Assembly (NCBI RefSeq): GCF_000988165.1
Contig: NW_020169306.1
Location: forward strand, 1 to 64,000
Reading direction: 5' to 3'
Source of the DNA: Vairimorpha ceranae
Taxonomy: Eukaryota > Microsporidia > Nosematidae
Length of the DNA: 64,000 nt
Shown: in pieces, positions 34,391 to 45,459 of the stretch
Layout of the letters: every line of letters begins with the position of its first letter
Numbering within the stretch: position 1 is the first letter of the stretch
The notes under the pieces: generated by a model
The model's database searches: none
What the model saw: the letters and a program-made list of their open reading frames with translations, nothing else
What the model was told of the DNA's origin: nothing
Program-made: the position numbers and the translations under genes

Positions 34391-35727
34391 ATTTTACAAC
34401 AATAATATACAAATTAACTTTACAAATTATTGTTTTTATAAAAAGTTAATTGTATTAATAAAGTTAATTATACGCCCATAACAATATATTTAAATATGTA
34501 CATAGAAAAATGACGCCACCATATTGAAAAAAGTTCTCTCATATGTTATAAATGTGTTTTTATAAACATTTTTGTTTATATATTTATGTTTTTATTTTAA
34601 ATTAACTAAATTTCTTGATATTAATCTTCTATCAGTACTCATATATTTTAGTAGTATGTCATAGCCATATATGACAATAAATTATAATTTGTTTTTTTAA
34701 AATTTTAAGTTCCCACAATTTCTAGAATTAAAGTAAATTTAAATAAAAATTTTAATGAAATAAGAAGAAGAAAGAAATGGAAAGCAAAAATTATAATTAT
34801 AATTTTATTAAACAGCCCAGAGCAGAAGTAGGGCGTGCAACGTGTAAGAAAAAACATATTAAATATTATATCACTGAAACTAAAAGTATTGTTGAAAAAT
34901 ATTTGAAACAAGGGTATTACTCTCTTGGGCAGGAACATCATGAACTTTATATTTAAATTATAGTTTTAATTGTTTGTTTATATAACAACTATAAATAAAT
35001 TAACAAATACAAGCTAAAAACAAGAACAAAATTGATAATAACACATTAAACAATCAAAAAAAACATTCCTACAATACCTTAAAGTGCATTGTTAAATTTT
35101 CACCTACCCTGATTATTTTGCGAGATATTAAAAAAAGTAAATCGTTAGAATTTAAAGTAAAGAAGTAGAAATTTAATTTCTATATTTGTTTACAAATAAT
35201 TTTTTTTAGGTCTTTGAAAGTTAATTTGTATAACAATTTTGAGAATAAATAAACCATGATTGTTTATTTTACTAATCAAATCCTTAAATTTATATCCTGC
35301 TTTTTAAAAATATATTTTTTAATTTTTGCCTGTGTAACTTATCTATTTTTTTTTTAAATGCTATAAATTTATATCATTTTAAATTAATGAAATTACAAAC
35401 TAGAATGTATATTTTATAAATTTAACTGTAATGTTAAGGCAATTGAAAATATTGTAAGTCAAATTTATTTAATTATTCTCTTATTATCTGTAATTTCGAT
35501 GGGTAAAAATAGCATAAATATTTATGGTAAAATTATATAAATAATTGACATGTGGTAAATGATACCACATTAACCTTGACAAGAAATCATTGAAATCAAA
35601 AAAAATTATATATAAGGTTTTAAATAAATTTATTATGTCCTTAATAGTTGAATGCCCCACAAATATATCTTTAATTTTAAATTATATGTGAATTAAAAAA
35701 TAATTTTTTTTTAATTTAATAATAAAA
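34391..35727. other. AT-rich stretch with one small coding-like frame
   Basis: A 59-codon plus-strand frame (ATG 34777, TAA 34954-34956) has coding-like composition (FIKQPRAEVGRATCKKK, SIVEKYLKQGYYSLGQEHH) but no start box. It may be a gene remnant. The minus-strand frame over the same bases is hydrophobic, as expected of antisense to a Lys-rich frame. The palindrome at 35551 lies near the end. Nothing else is recognised. Confidence 0.35.
35551..35569. repeat. 19-bp palindrome TGTGGTA-N5-TACCACA
   Basis: Perfect 7-base arms around AATGA (8-base arms when the flanking A/T is counted). It has the same design as the palindromes at 23685, 25379 and 41301, with one paired base changed in a compensated way (A-T to G-C). 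Confidence 0.7.
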
Positions 35728-35774
35728 TATTATAGTTTCTCATAATTGGGGTTAAAGTTATACAAATACTTAAC
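35728..35774 (-). repeat. 47-bp terminal direct repeat, 3' LTR-like end of copy 2
   Basis: Matches 38808-38854 at 41 of 47 positions, in the same orientation. The match stops abruptly at both edges. On the minus strand it directly follows a polypurine tract (AGGAAAGGGA, plus-strand 35776-35785), the primer for second-strand synthesis that adjoins a 3' LTR. Confidence 0.6.
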
Positions 35775-38700
35775 GTCCCTTTCCTAGGCGGTAGCTTCAC
35801 GACACACCCCGATCACAAATATAGTTTTTTTAAGCCATAGTGTCTTTTTTTTCACAAGTTTTAGAGTAACATCAAGCCGTATATGTGTTATTCTCGCATT
35901 TAGCTTTGATTGCACTTGTATTTGGAAATCTGCCTTTCTCGTATTTATCTCACCTTTTAAGGTTTTCACGCTTTGTTATTCTCACTGTTTGGTTTATGGT
36001 AAATTTTTCTCTATATCATTGCTTAAATTGTTTCGCATACGTCCCTTCTGGACCATTCTGAATTATTAACTTGCTTATATCATCCTTAACTGCTTCCTGT
36101 TGTGTATACCGTAATCCTGTATGGTAGCTATTGTTATAACAAATACTCTGTTTACTAAATGTCTTTAAAATCTATGCCTGGTGATTTTATTTGGCTTCTC
36201 GCAATGTTCCTATAACTTTTTTCGACTTTACCACTACTTTTATAGGCTTCTATGCCTACTTTCTATGTTTAATGTTCAGTTTGTTGCAAATTTTTTCATT
36301 CCTTTATCAACAAATTCTTTTCCGTTATGTGTAATTATTTCATCGGGTTTCTTTCGTTGTCGACGTAACACTTCTAAAAACTTAAGATTGTTGAATCGCT
36401 CTTGCTATTTAATAAACATGTTCATTACAGGCGGGTATGGTAATCAATCAAAACTAAAATATATTATTTTTTATTCCTAAATTTAATTAGACCCAATGCA
36501 ATTTTCTCTAGATACCTTGTCGCATTTACAAGGTCGCAACCACCTAATTTTTTTCTATTATTTATCTGTCATGTTTTAAATCCTTTCAATGTCTTCTAAA
36601 ATCCTTTTTTACTCCAAGACAAAAGTATAGTTCTCTTAAATAATAGTAATCATTTTGTAGTCCTCTATTTTCAAGGCCTCGTGTGTCCTTTTAATTATAC
36701 TGTTTCTATCTTTTTGTGGTAGAATTAATGCGCTCTAACCACTGTAAAGCTTCCAACATTCGATTCCATTTACAACCTCAATGTGTTTGTTCGTTTTCCC
36801 TTCAATTTGCTTCTTAGTTTTTTCTTTTAAGCCTTCTTCGAGATTAATTTTACTTAAAGAATTTACTACTACTAAAACGCAAGGCTCAGTATATTTACTT
36901 TCAAAATCAAATTCTTGTATTTTCTCGATCCATCTATTAATTCTATTGTTATTAAAACAAGGTTTCTTTCTAATCTCGTCAAGTGCTTTATGGTCGGTTT
37001 CAATCTTAAATTTCCATTCTTGAAGTTAATATTCAAATTTCTTTACGCCTCAAAATACTGCGTATGTTTCTTTTTCGCTAATTCCATATCGTTATTCTAT
37101 AGGCGAGAACTTTTTAAAGTCTATTGTATTAGGACCCATTCATAAAGATCAATCTTTTGTAGCAAAAAAGTACCCGTGTTGTAGTTACTTGCGTCTGTTC
37201 TTAATAGAAATTTTTTTGTATAATCTGTTACTTAAGGTTCCCTACTTTTCTTACAATCTCTTTTGACCCATTAAATTCTTTTTGATCTCGTCGATTCATT
37301 TATTTGCTTATTTTGGCCTTTTAAAGCGTCTGCCAAATGCAGTATAAGACCCACATAGTCTTTAATAAAATTTTTAAACCATCCAGTTAATCTTAAAAAT
37401 TTTCTTAACTCCGAAATATCCTTTGGAATAAAAATTTCAACTGCTTAGTTTTGCTAATTTCAGATGGAGTGATTTCTTGCCTGTTTTAAATAACACCTGC
37501 CAATTTTATAGATTCGTGACAAAATTTTATTTTTCCGCTGTTTACTCTCATTTTATTTTAATTCAGCCATTTAATACATTCTATAAGCACTTCATCATGT
37601 TTCCTTTTGGTATTTGCGTGGATTACGATATTTTCATGTATACTTCTATTCCTTTGCCTCTGTATTCATCAAAAATTTAATCCATAGTTTTCTGAAGTAG
37701 CTGAAGAGAATTTTTAAATCTCATGACCATTCATATACTCTTTATTTAAACACAAACGTCGTTTTCTTTTTATCTCCTTCTTCTTTCTCAATACTGCAGA
37801 ATCCATCCTTTAAATCGATAACTGAAAAATACTTTGTTCCTTGAGTATATCTAATGAAGTCTCTAATATTAGCTAGTTCATACTCATCTTTCTCGATCAA
37901 ATCATTTAAAGCTATCAAATTGCTTAAAAGGCCAATTGATCCATTAAGTTTCTTTATGCTCTAAAAGAATTGCGCCATTCCGAGGGAGATCTCTGAATTA
38001 TACCTCTAATTTCCAAAGATTTAATATATTTTCCGTATCCTTAATTAACGATCGGTTCACTTTTCGACCTCTTTTGATGATCTTTTTATCTGGTTCTTTA
38101 TTGATTCTGCATTTTTCAACCCTACAGTATTCTGTTTCTCTTTCCTCTAATTCAAAGCATTCTAAAAATTTTCTTTTCAATTTCTCTAACGTCAAAACCT
38201 TACTGTTAAATATTTTTTCTCATCTTTTGCTATTTCTTTTTAGTCTTTATTTATTTTCTTTTAAAACATATTTATCTTCTGTTAAAACAGCCTTTTAATT
38301 GTCGTGAAGGTATAAATAGATTAAACGTTTTGTTTTTGAAATAATCTTTATTTTTGCCTTCTCTTGCTAGGTTCTTTCTAACATAACGATCCTTACTTGA
38401 ATGTCCCCTTTTACCACAAATATAAAATCCTATTCTCCTAAATAATCTATAACTACCTTCGTTCCTGACAACATTCCTAGTGGTTTCTTGGTTCTTTTTC
38501 GTCAAATACTTCTCTACTTGCAGTATTAAGTTTTTGATGCTTTCTTCTTTTTGCTTTTGCTGCTCCCATAGCAAAATTTTCCCCTATAATCTTTCAACAA
38601 TAATTTGCTATCTTTCTTCCACTTTCATATTCCTCTAAATAAATACTTTCAGTTCAAACGATGTTCTCTCATACATAATTTTTTTACACACCTCTTCAAC

Positions 38701-38807
38701 AATCTTCGCCATAGTTAATTTGTATTGTAACAACTTAACCTCTGCAAAAATTATAGGCTCCTAGTCACAGTCAACTCTTGTTGACTCGTTTTCTTTTGAG
38801 TTTACCA

Positions 38808-38854
38808 TATTATAGTTTCTAATAATTAGAGTTAAAATTATACAAATTCATAAC
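38808..38854 (-). repeat. 47-bp terminal direct repeat, 5' LTR-like end of copy 2
   Basis: Partner of 35728-35774 (41 of 47 identical). The next ten bases on the minus strand, TGGTAAACTC, start with the TGG expected of a tRNA primer-binding site, with no gap from the repeat. Confidence 0.6.
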
Positions 38855-39086
38855 AAAATATGTAAAGAAGCAAAAACAATTTTAAGTTTTATGATTCCAT
38901 TTCTTTAATTTATTTTAGATTTAAAAATTTAGCAGCCTAAAACAGAAATTAAAGCATAACTGGCCAAACAAATTTATTAAAAATCTTAATTATATAAGCA
39001 CAAAAAAAACACAATTTAAATTATCCACTTGACATTAGATTTCTGTGGTATTTAAATTAAATTTTGCAAATTTTTATACCCATAAA

Positions 39087-40454
39087 ATGAACGTATTTAC
39101 AGCCAACTTACATAAAAACGAAAAAAGGTGTATTTTGCTTTTTATTTGTTACATGTATACGTTATTGATTAATTTTACTATACTTCTGGCACAGTATAGA
39201 TACAATTTATCGGTTTTGGCATCAAATACTACAACAATGGAAACTTCCTTTATTGTTAAGCTTTGTAATTTAGATAATAATGATTCTGAAAGTATAGGAA
39301 TTAATGATTCTGAAAGTATAGGTATTGATGATTCTAAAAGTATAGATGTTGACGATAATAAAAAATTAGTAGATCCAGCAAAAAGAAAAAAAGTATCGAA
39401 ATTATGGCGGCAAATTTTATTAAAATGGAAGTGGATAGTAGGTGGTGTATTCACAATATTATTATCATTTATTGTTATCTTTTGTGTAGCTTATGCAGGT
39501 GAAAATGTAAAAAGTTTAGTGCAAAAAAATGTACCCCATTCAAATTTAATGACAAATAGTACATCGCCTTTTGATGCTGTAAATAATAACCAAAGCATAG
39601 TAATTAAATCTAAGAATTCAAGTATTTTCAAAAATTTCTTAAACGAACCCTGTTGTTCATGTAATTCTGGCTTTAATGCTTTGGAGTTTATGTTTGGTAA
39701 GCCTGAATATATTGAATTATATAAAAAAATTTACAAAAATGGTCCCTTATTCGTTGATACGAAAAATGTTGTATATAAAAATTGTATTAAAGAGCCGCAT
39801 GAAGAAATGATTAAATTTTTGCTTAATTTGAGTGATAATTTGAAATCTACAGCTACTGTTGTAAATGCATTTTTAGTGCGAGAGATTCAAAATTCTACAG
39901 GAGATAAGCTTGGATTTTTTGATAATATAACAAAAAACGATATCATTGATTTTAACAAAGCCATCTCACAAGATAATTGTCAAAATACCAAGAATGATTT
40001 AACAACTAGTTATTTTATAGATTTGTTTAAAAATGATTTTATATTCTCAAAAATGATATTTGTAAAAAAATATGATCTTTATAATGAATCAGAAGATTAT
40101 TTTTTTGAATTTTTAACGTTGTGGACACAACATGTTAAAAATATTAACAAGAAAAATGACGAAATAATCTGTAAACTTTCGATTAATCGATATAAGTTAG
40201 CATTAGGAAAAATGCATGAATTGCTATCAAAAAAACTTAAAAACATGACAGTAGACCAAAAGTTAAAACTTGAAGATTTGTACCTAAAAATTTACAAATT
40301 GGATTCTATTATGTCAAAAATAACTGGTAAACTACATAAATTGTTTGGTATCGACAAGAGTCAACTACAAAATTTTAAAAATTCTAGTAATTATTTTGAT
40401 ATTCTGTTAGATATATTGTTATTTGGTACTTATCATGATCTTTTTGCTAAATGA
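39087..40454 (+). CDS. Membrane-anchored hypothetical protein (455 aa)
   Basis: Function unknown. The start is placed at ATG 39087, five bases after TACCC; the open frame extends upstream only through non-ATG codons. Hydrophobic segments occur at about residues 15-38 (CILLFICYMYTLLINFTILL) and about 113-137 (WIVGGVFTILLSFIVIFCVA). Between them lies a short acidic repeat: three 8-residue units of the NDSESIGI type, encoded by three 24-bp units at 39279-39350. After the second segment comes a long, probably extracytoplasmic, helical domain of about 310 residues with a CCSC motif near residue 190 and a Cys at about 230. Two membrane segments with the bulk on the far side fits a surface or organelle membrane protein. 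Confidence 0.75.
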   Translation: MNVFTANLHKNEKRCILLFICYMYTLLINFTILLAQYRYNLSVLASNTTTMETSFIVKLCNLDNNDSESIGINDSESIGIDDSKSIDVDDNKKLVDPAKRKKVSKLWRQILLKWKWIVGGVFTILLSFIVIFCVAYAGENVKSLVQKNVPHSNLMTNSTSPFDAVNNNQSIVIKSKNSSIFKNFLNEPCCSCNSGFNALEFMFGKPEYIELYKKIYKNGPLFVDTKNVVYKNCIKEPHEEMIKFLLNLSDNLKSTATVVNAFLVREIQNSTGDKLGFFDNITKNDIIDFNKAISQDNCQNTKNDLTTSYFIDLFKNDFIFSKMIFVKKYDLYNESEDYFFEFLTLWTQHVKNINKKNDEIICKLSINRYKLALGKMHELLSKKLKNMTVDQKLKLEDLYLKIYKLDSIMSKITGKLHKLFGIDKSQLQNFKNSSNYFDILLDILLFGTYHDLFAK

Positions 40455-42632
40455 AGATCTACTCTTTATGTTATTTTAAAACTTTATTAAAAAGCACTAA
40501 TAAAATTTTTAATATTAATTAAAAGTAAAAATGTATTTTTAAAATCTTAAAAATTGGCAAATAACTTATGGAAATGTACAAACGACATAAGGCTTTTAAA
40601 ACTATTAGGGATATAAACATTTAGGATTATTTGAAAGTGCATAAAGTAAAACATGTACAAAAAATATAGAAAAATCATAAAACAGGTAAAATATATGTTT
40701 AATATTAAAGTTTAATTGCAAAAAAGTAACTGTGGCAACAAACCAACATGCACTGTCACTGGCGAACTACTACAAAAAATGATTTAATACTAAATGCAAT
40801 AATTATTAAGAGGTTGAAAAAGAGTTGGAATAATTTCTTGAATATCACATCTGCTAACAGCCATCGTGTAAATAATTACATAACATAAATTAAAGTTTTT
40901 TATTGGAAGATTTTAATTGAGTATTTTGTTTGATAACAAATTAAAAAGACTATTTAAGGAGCTTTTTTTAAAACTATTTATTAAAAGGTTTATGAAATTA
41001 AATGTGTTAATTAAAAAACCTGTGGTTCTATTATTGAAAAATATTAAAAATGAAAGACATGACTGATATTTCTGCAGAAACATTATACATTTTTAAGAAA
41101 AGAGCTGGGAAGATATAATACAAATACAGGCTTTAAGAGTGAAAGAACATTAATACAAATTTAACACAACTTAGAAAACTCTAACAATCGATGCTTTATT
41201 AGAAGATTAATATTATACACAAAAAATAAGATTAATACACATTTTTAAGAATATTATTATTATTACAGTTAAAATTTATATTACAGATTTAATATATAAC
41301 TGTGATATTGTTTATCACAGTTATATATTTAACTTTCTTTGCCATAGATAATTATTTTTATTTCTACCCTTCGGAATTACGAAGAAAAAAAACTATTATC
41401 TGATAAATTATTTGACCTAAAATAAAATATCTTTAGTTACAGTAATATCAAATTAAAACTATTGACTTTCTAAATAAAATTTTTATAGTGAAACCTCGAA
41501 AAAATTAACAATACACAGTTATCCATGCTTTAAAAGTACACATTTTTTTTGGTGGAGAACCGTTAAAGTTCTCTTATTAAGAATCTTAGACGATTTATTA
41601 TAAGATTAAGATTTATAGGCTTGGCGTGTCGTTCTTATGTGATTTAAAAAATAAGCCTATATTTTCTAGTAATAATTCTTTCGGGCACAATACAAGGTTT
41701 TAAATAAAAGGCTGCGCTGTATAGCTGAGATCGTTTTTTCACATCTAGTCGCCTACCTGTCAGTATTGTCAAAAATTTAAAAAAGACTTTATTTTGTCCT
41801 TATAATATTATTTTTTACCTCCATTTAAAACTACTATTCATGCTGAAATTTCTATACATTTGCCATTGCAAATTCTTTTGCTCTTTGTATTGCAACGTTT
41901 TATAATAAATTTTTATAAACAACAGTTATTTAAAAACAATATTGCATTAAATATTTAATGTCAACATTTTTTGTAGTTAAATAAAAAAAAATAAAAGTTT
42001 GTTGTAAAAAATAAAAACATTAAAAGAAGAAAAACCACCAGGCCACCAAAAACTCCACTGTAAAAACAAAACATTAATGTTGCGCTTGCATGCCAGCATA
42101 CCTTTACGGCCTTGCTTATAGGAGAAAAGAGAGTCCTCAAGAATACATTATTCTTGGTCCACTTAAAGACCATCTCTCACCTTAAGTGAGTTTACAGAAC
42201 AACATCGCCTAGCTCAATACATCAATTAAGAACACAACTCAGTTCAGCGAAGTGGTAAAGCAATAGTATTATGCCCAACCCCTCCCAAGTCAAATGCAGT
42301 TAATTAATTATTTTTTATTTATATAGATGTTAAGTAAAATATAAGAATAAATTTAAAAAATATGTTTTTTATAGTCTTAAAAGATTGTCTTGACTAGTTG
42401 TGTACTAAAATATTGTAGTGCTTGGTTTCTAAAAAAACAAGTTGATTTTTTTTTAAAAAATTAATTCTCCTAAGCTTCATAAAAAAAATATTTGTATTTA
42501 ATAATTAAATTTAATTAAAAAAATTATACTCAAAAGAGTTTTGGATTTCAAAACGTTGTGATATTAAATTTTAAAGCTCTCTTTCTGATCTAATTTAAAA
42601 ATATAAACAAATCATTTTACTAAAATAATAAT
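40455..42632. other. Intergenic stretch with repeats and possible element ends
   Basis: No intact gene in 2.2 kb. A broken, faintly coding-like plus-strand frame starts at 40568 (MEMYKRHKAFKTIRDINI, then stops). A hairpin GAGAAC/GTTCTC lies at about 41548. A CATCTAGTCGCCTACCTGTC block at 41744 resembles the solo LTR 3' end. At 42244-42298 a tRNA-like A-box (CAGCGAAGTGGTAAAGCA) is followed about 43 bp later by a weak B-box-like AAGTCAAATGC, possibly a decayed SINE. The strong palindrome at 41291 is listed separately. Confidence 0.35.
41291..41329. repeat. Perfect 16-bp inverted repeat, 7-nt loop
   Basis: AATATATAACTGTGAT and its exact reverse complement flank ATTGTTT. The centre (41301-41319) is TGTGATA-TTGTT-TATCACA, the fourth example of the 19-bp palindrome family. 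This is the longest perfect hairpin noticed outside transposon ends. Confidence 0.8.
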
Positions 42633-44618
42633 TTATTTTTCTTCATTCGTTTCTTTATCTTCATTTCCCTTTTCATTATTTTTTTCTTCAGACACTTCTT
42701 TTTCCGCATCCTCAGATGTTTCATTTTTCTTATTTTCAAGTTCTTGAGCTCGTAATTTTTCCTCTTCTTCTTCTTGTTTCATTTTCTTCAATTCTTCCTC
42801 TGCTCTTACAATTGCAGCATCAAAATCGTTTTTTAATGCATCAAAAGGCGATTTGTCAAAATTTGAAGCAGTAAATAAATCTAATCGTAAATTTTTATCA
42901 AAAGCTTCAAGTTTATAATAAATTCCTTGTAATTTAAAATAAGAAGGTGTCGATTTTTTGGCAAATTTATCTTTACATTCATTTATAGATGTTTTCATAT
43001 TAACAATTTCTTCCTTAATACTACTTTCCAATCCCTCTAATTTTTTACTAACAAAATCCAACTGTTTAATTACGTCATCTCGCACTTTCACCTCCTCTTC
43101 AATTTCAGAAACTGAAGGAATATCAAACAAGTCCATAGCAACCTTTTTAACTATTTCTTCATCTTCTTCATTAAAAAGCTCCTGCAAATTTCCAGTTATA
43201 GCATTTAATAAATTCATAGCCATGGTTTCTAATTCATTTCTCATATGTCCTATTTTTTCAATATTGGTTTCAAGAAGTCGATATCTTTCTTCTGTATTAA
43301 TCAATTCTTCTTTTTGATCCGAAGACATTTCAAATGTTGTATATTTGTAATCAATATCTTTATCATCTACCTTTACTGATTTAACATCAATAAATCCAAG
43401 TTTATTAACTTCTATAGTAATTTTTACTGCTTCTACTTTATCAGAGGATTCTTTATTTATTTGTAAATCTCCAATCTTAAGTACATCTTCGAATATTTCT
43501 AAGTTAAATGCATCCTTCTGTTTGTACGTAACACATTTAGATGTTCCTATTAAATCTGTTTTTTTTAATATTTCTGTAGATTTTTCCGCGTTTTCTAATT
43601 TTATTGAAATGCTTCTACCAATAATATCATTCATTTTAAATTTATTAGAAACTACAGAACAAGCTAGTCCCAGTGCTGTACCAATAGCACATGATTCTGT
43701 TAAATCTAAAGTAGATTGAATATCTAATTTATCACTTAAAATATTTTTAACTAAAAATGAAGATGAATTACCCCCTGTAATTTCTGTTACTAATTTAGTA
43801 TCAGATTCTTTTATGACATCATTAATAAAATTAGTTAATTTATTAGTACTTTCTTTACATGCTACAATGTATTCTTCTTGGGTAACTTGTATGTTAATTG
43901 GCGTTTCATTAATATAAATCTGTATATTAGCCACTTCCGCAGAATTTAACACTGTTTTTAACTTTTCAAGATGTCTTAAAATATTTTCTTTGCATATTAT
44001 TTTATCTGGAATGCTATATTTTCGCATAATTAAATTAATTAATTCATTGTCAAAATTTTGCGCACCCACCTTTATATTATTTATGTACAAAGGTGTTAAT
44101 ACAAAATCTTTATAAGTAAAAATACCTGCTTCTGTTTTTGCGTGACCAAAATCCAAAATCATAAACTTTTCTGGTATTTTCTCTCTACGAAGACAAGCAA
44201 ACATTGCTATAGCAGTAATGTCATTAAAAAACCTTTCTAATTTCATATTACAACATTTCATAATATCAGCCAAAAATTTTCTATCTGTGTACGTACAATA
44301 AGAAGGAATAGATACACAAATAGAAGGAGCTCCTCTAGTATTATTTTTTATTATCCTATCGAGATACTTCATAAACATCATGTAAGCTTGGCAATTTTCA
44401 GATTTTGATAAATCATCCCTAAAATTTCTGTATCTTAAATTTATGCTTCCTTCATGTTCACCAGTAATACTGTTACCGAACTTTCTTATAGGAGAAGTAA
44501 GTTCTAAAAGTGTAGGAATAGCTCTTTTGCCCTGTTCGTCTCCTAAAATTTTACCATTATCTTTTGATGATGCTAGTGTAGTTTTGTAAGATCCAAAATC
44601 GATGCCTAAAAATTCCAT
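42633..44618 (-). CDS. Hsp110/Sse-like member of the Hsp70 superfamily (661 aa)
   Basis: Hsp110 proteins are cytosolic nucleotide-exchange factors for Hsp70 and hold unfolded chains for refolding. The ATPase domain fills about residues 1-345. Phosphate loop 1 is GIDFGSYKTTLA, with the Hsp110-style Phe-Gly. Loop 2 is LDFGHAKTEAGIF, where canonical Hsp70 has D-GGGTFD; loss of the triple Gly is typical of Hsp110. The adenosine motif is ITGGNSSSFLVK. A beta-domain follows, then a long helical segment with coiled-coil character, and a Glu/Lys/Asn-rich acidic tail (residues about 620-661). There is no signal peptide or HDEL, so it is cytosolic rather than the ER Lhs1 type. ATG 44618 is five bases after CCCC. 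The upstream frame begins only at a TTG. It is shorter than yeast Sse1 (693 aa), as expected for a microsporidian. Confidence 0.75.
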   Translation of the reverse strand: MEFLGIDFGSYKTTLASSKDNGKILGDEQGKRAIPTLLELTSPIRKFGNSITGEHEGSINLRYRNFRDDLSKSENCQAYMMFMKYLDRIIKNNTRGAPSICVSIPSYCTYTDRKFLADIMKCCNMKLERFFNDITAIAMFACLRREKIPEKFMILDFGHAKTEAGIFTYKDFVLTPLYINNIKVGAQNFDNELINLIMRKYSIPDKIICKENILRHLEKLKTVLNSAEVANIQIYINETPINIQVTQEEYIVACKESTNKLTNFINDVIKESDTKLVTEITGGNSSSFLVKNILSDKLDIQSTLDLTESCAIGTALGLACSVVSNKFKMNDIIGRSISIKLENAEKSTEILKKTDLIGTSKCVTYKQKDAFNLEIFEDVLKIGDLQINKESSDKVEAVKITIEVNKLGFIDVKSVKVDDKDIDYKYTTFEMSSDQKEELINTEERYRLLETNIEKIGHMRNELETMAMNLLNAITGNLQELFNEEDEEIVKKVAMDLFDIPSVSEIEEEVKVRDDVIKQLDFVSKKLEGLESSIKEEIVNMKTSINECKDKFAKKSTPSYFKLQGIYYKLEAFDKNLRLDLFTASNFDKSPFDALKNDFDAAIVRAEEELKKMKQEEEEEKLRAQELENKKNETSEDAEKEVSEEKNNEKGNEDKETNEEK

Positions 44619-45459
44619 TCTGAGGGGCAAAAAAAATATTTTTTTATATTTTAAAAAATTCTAGAAAATTCATGAAAAATCATATAAATAATTGGAATTG
44701 ACTTTTTTTCACTAAATGTGTAAAAATTTTAAAAAAATTGTTAGTAAATTTATTTAACTATATAATTGTAATGCTTTGTTACAAAAATTATTGATGAAGC
44801 TTACAACTTTATTCATTACTAAAAATAGATTAGTTTAAGGATTACAAGAAAATATTTTAAAAAGTGTAAAAACAATTAATTTAATATTTTAAATATAAAG
44901 TAAATAGATATTTTATGATTTAAATAAGTGTTAAATGTTTTATTAAACGTGCATAAATAGTTTAATCTTTATTAAATTGTTTATATTTATAATTCCTTAT
45001 TAATAATTCTTAATCAAGATTTTTTAATATAATTAAATTCTTTACTGAATATACAAGATTTGTATAATAAACACTTTAGAACAGATGAATTAAATATGTT
45101 TATTAATTGTATCAAAAGTATTTAATTAAAAGCAAAAACATAATATTATCTAAATGATAAATTTAATATAAATATAAAAAGCCTTTTTTTGTAACAACAA
45201 TATTAATAATTCATTCTATTTTATGTGTATTTAACTAAAATATAGCAGTAATCAAATAAAAATTAAGAATGAGAATGTGTTAAAGCCATTTTACCTGAAA
45301 GAAAATAATTTAAAATAATATTAATTTACCAAATACACTATATTTGAGATATTTTTGAAAAATGAACTTTAAAAAATAAATAATTATTATTATGCTTTTT
45401 TGTAAATAAATTAAACTATTTTTTAAAAAAGTATAAAAGCATCAAAATATTCCCACTCT
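44619..45459. other. Divergent promoter region, very AT-rich
   Basis: Separates the Hsp110-like gene (-) from the gene at 45460 (+). It has a CCCC box at about 44624 for the former and ATTCCC at about 45448 for the latter. No hidden gene was seen. Confidence 0.5.

Larger units (their letters stand above)
35728..38854 (-). mobile_element. Decayed Ty3/gypsy retrotransposon, copy 2
   Basis: Read on the minus strand it has a 47-bp terminal repeat (38854-38808) and an abutting primer-binding-site-like TGGTAAACTC (38807-38798). A gag start follows at about 38712 (MAKIVEEVCKKIMYERTSFE). The zinc knuckle is at about 38432-38382 (FYICGKRGHSSKDRY, Cys partly lost). Reverse transcriptase covers about 38050-37360 (SLEIRGIIQRSPSEW, KYFSVIDLKDGFCSIE, SELRKFLRLTGWFKNF). 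RNase H covers about 37190-36800 (ASNYNTGTFLLQK, TDHKALDEIRKK). Integrase covers about 36600-36250 (IITHNGKEFVDKG, with the catalytic Asp as His). The C-terminal block reaches 35784, followed by a polypurine tract and the second terminal repeat. Stops and frameshifts occur throughout. At 3.1 kb it is short for the class, implying internal deletions. All plus-strand frames in 36181-38298 are its shadows. Confidence 0.8.

Noticed and set aside
36181..38298. Several plus-strand frames of 65-100 aa
   Set aside because: Shadows of the minus-strand Ty3/gypsy pol remnant.
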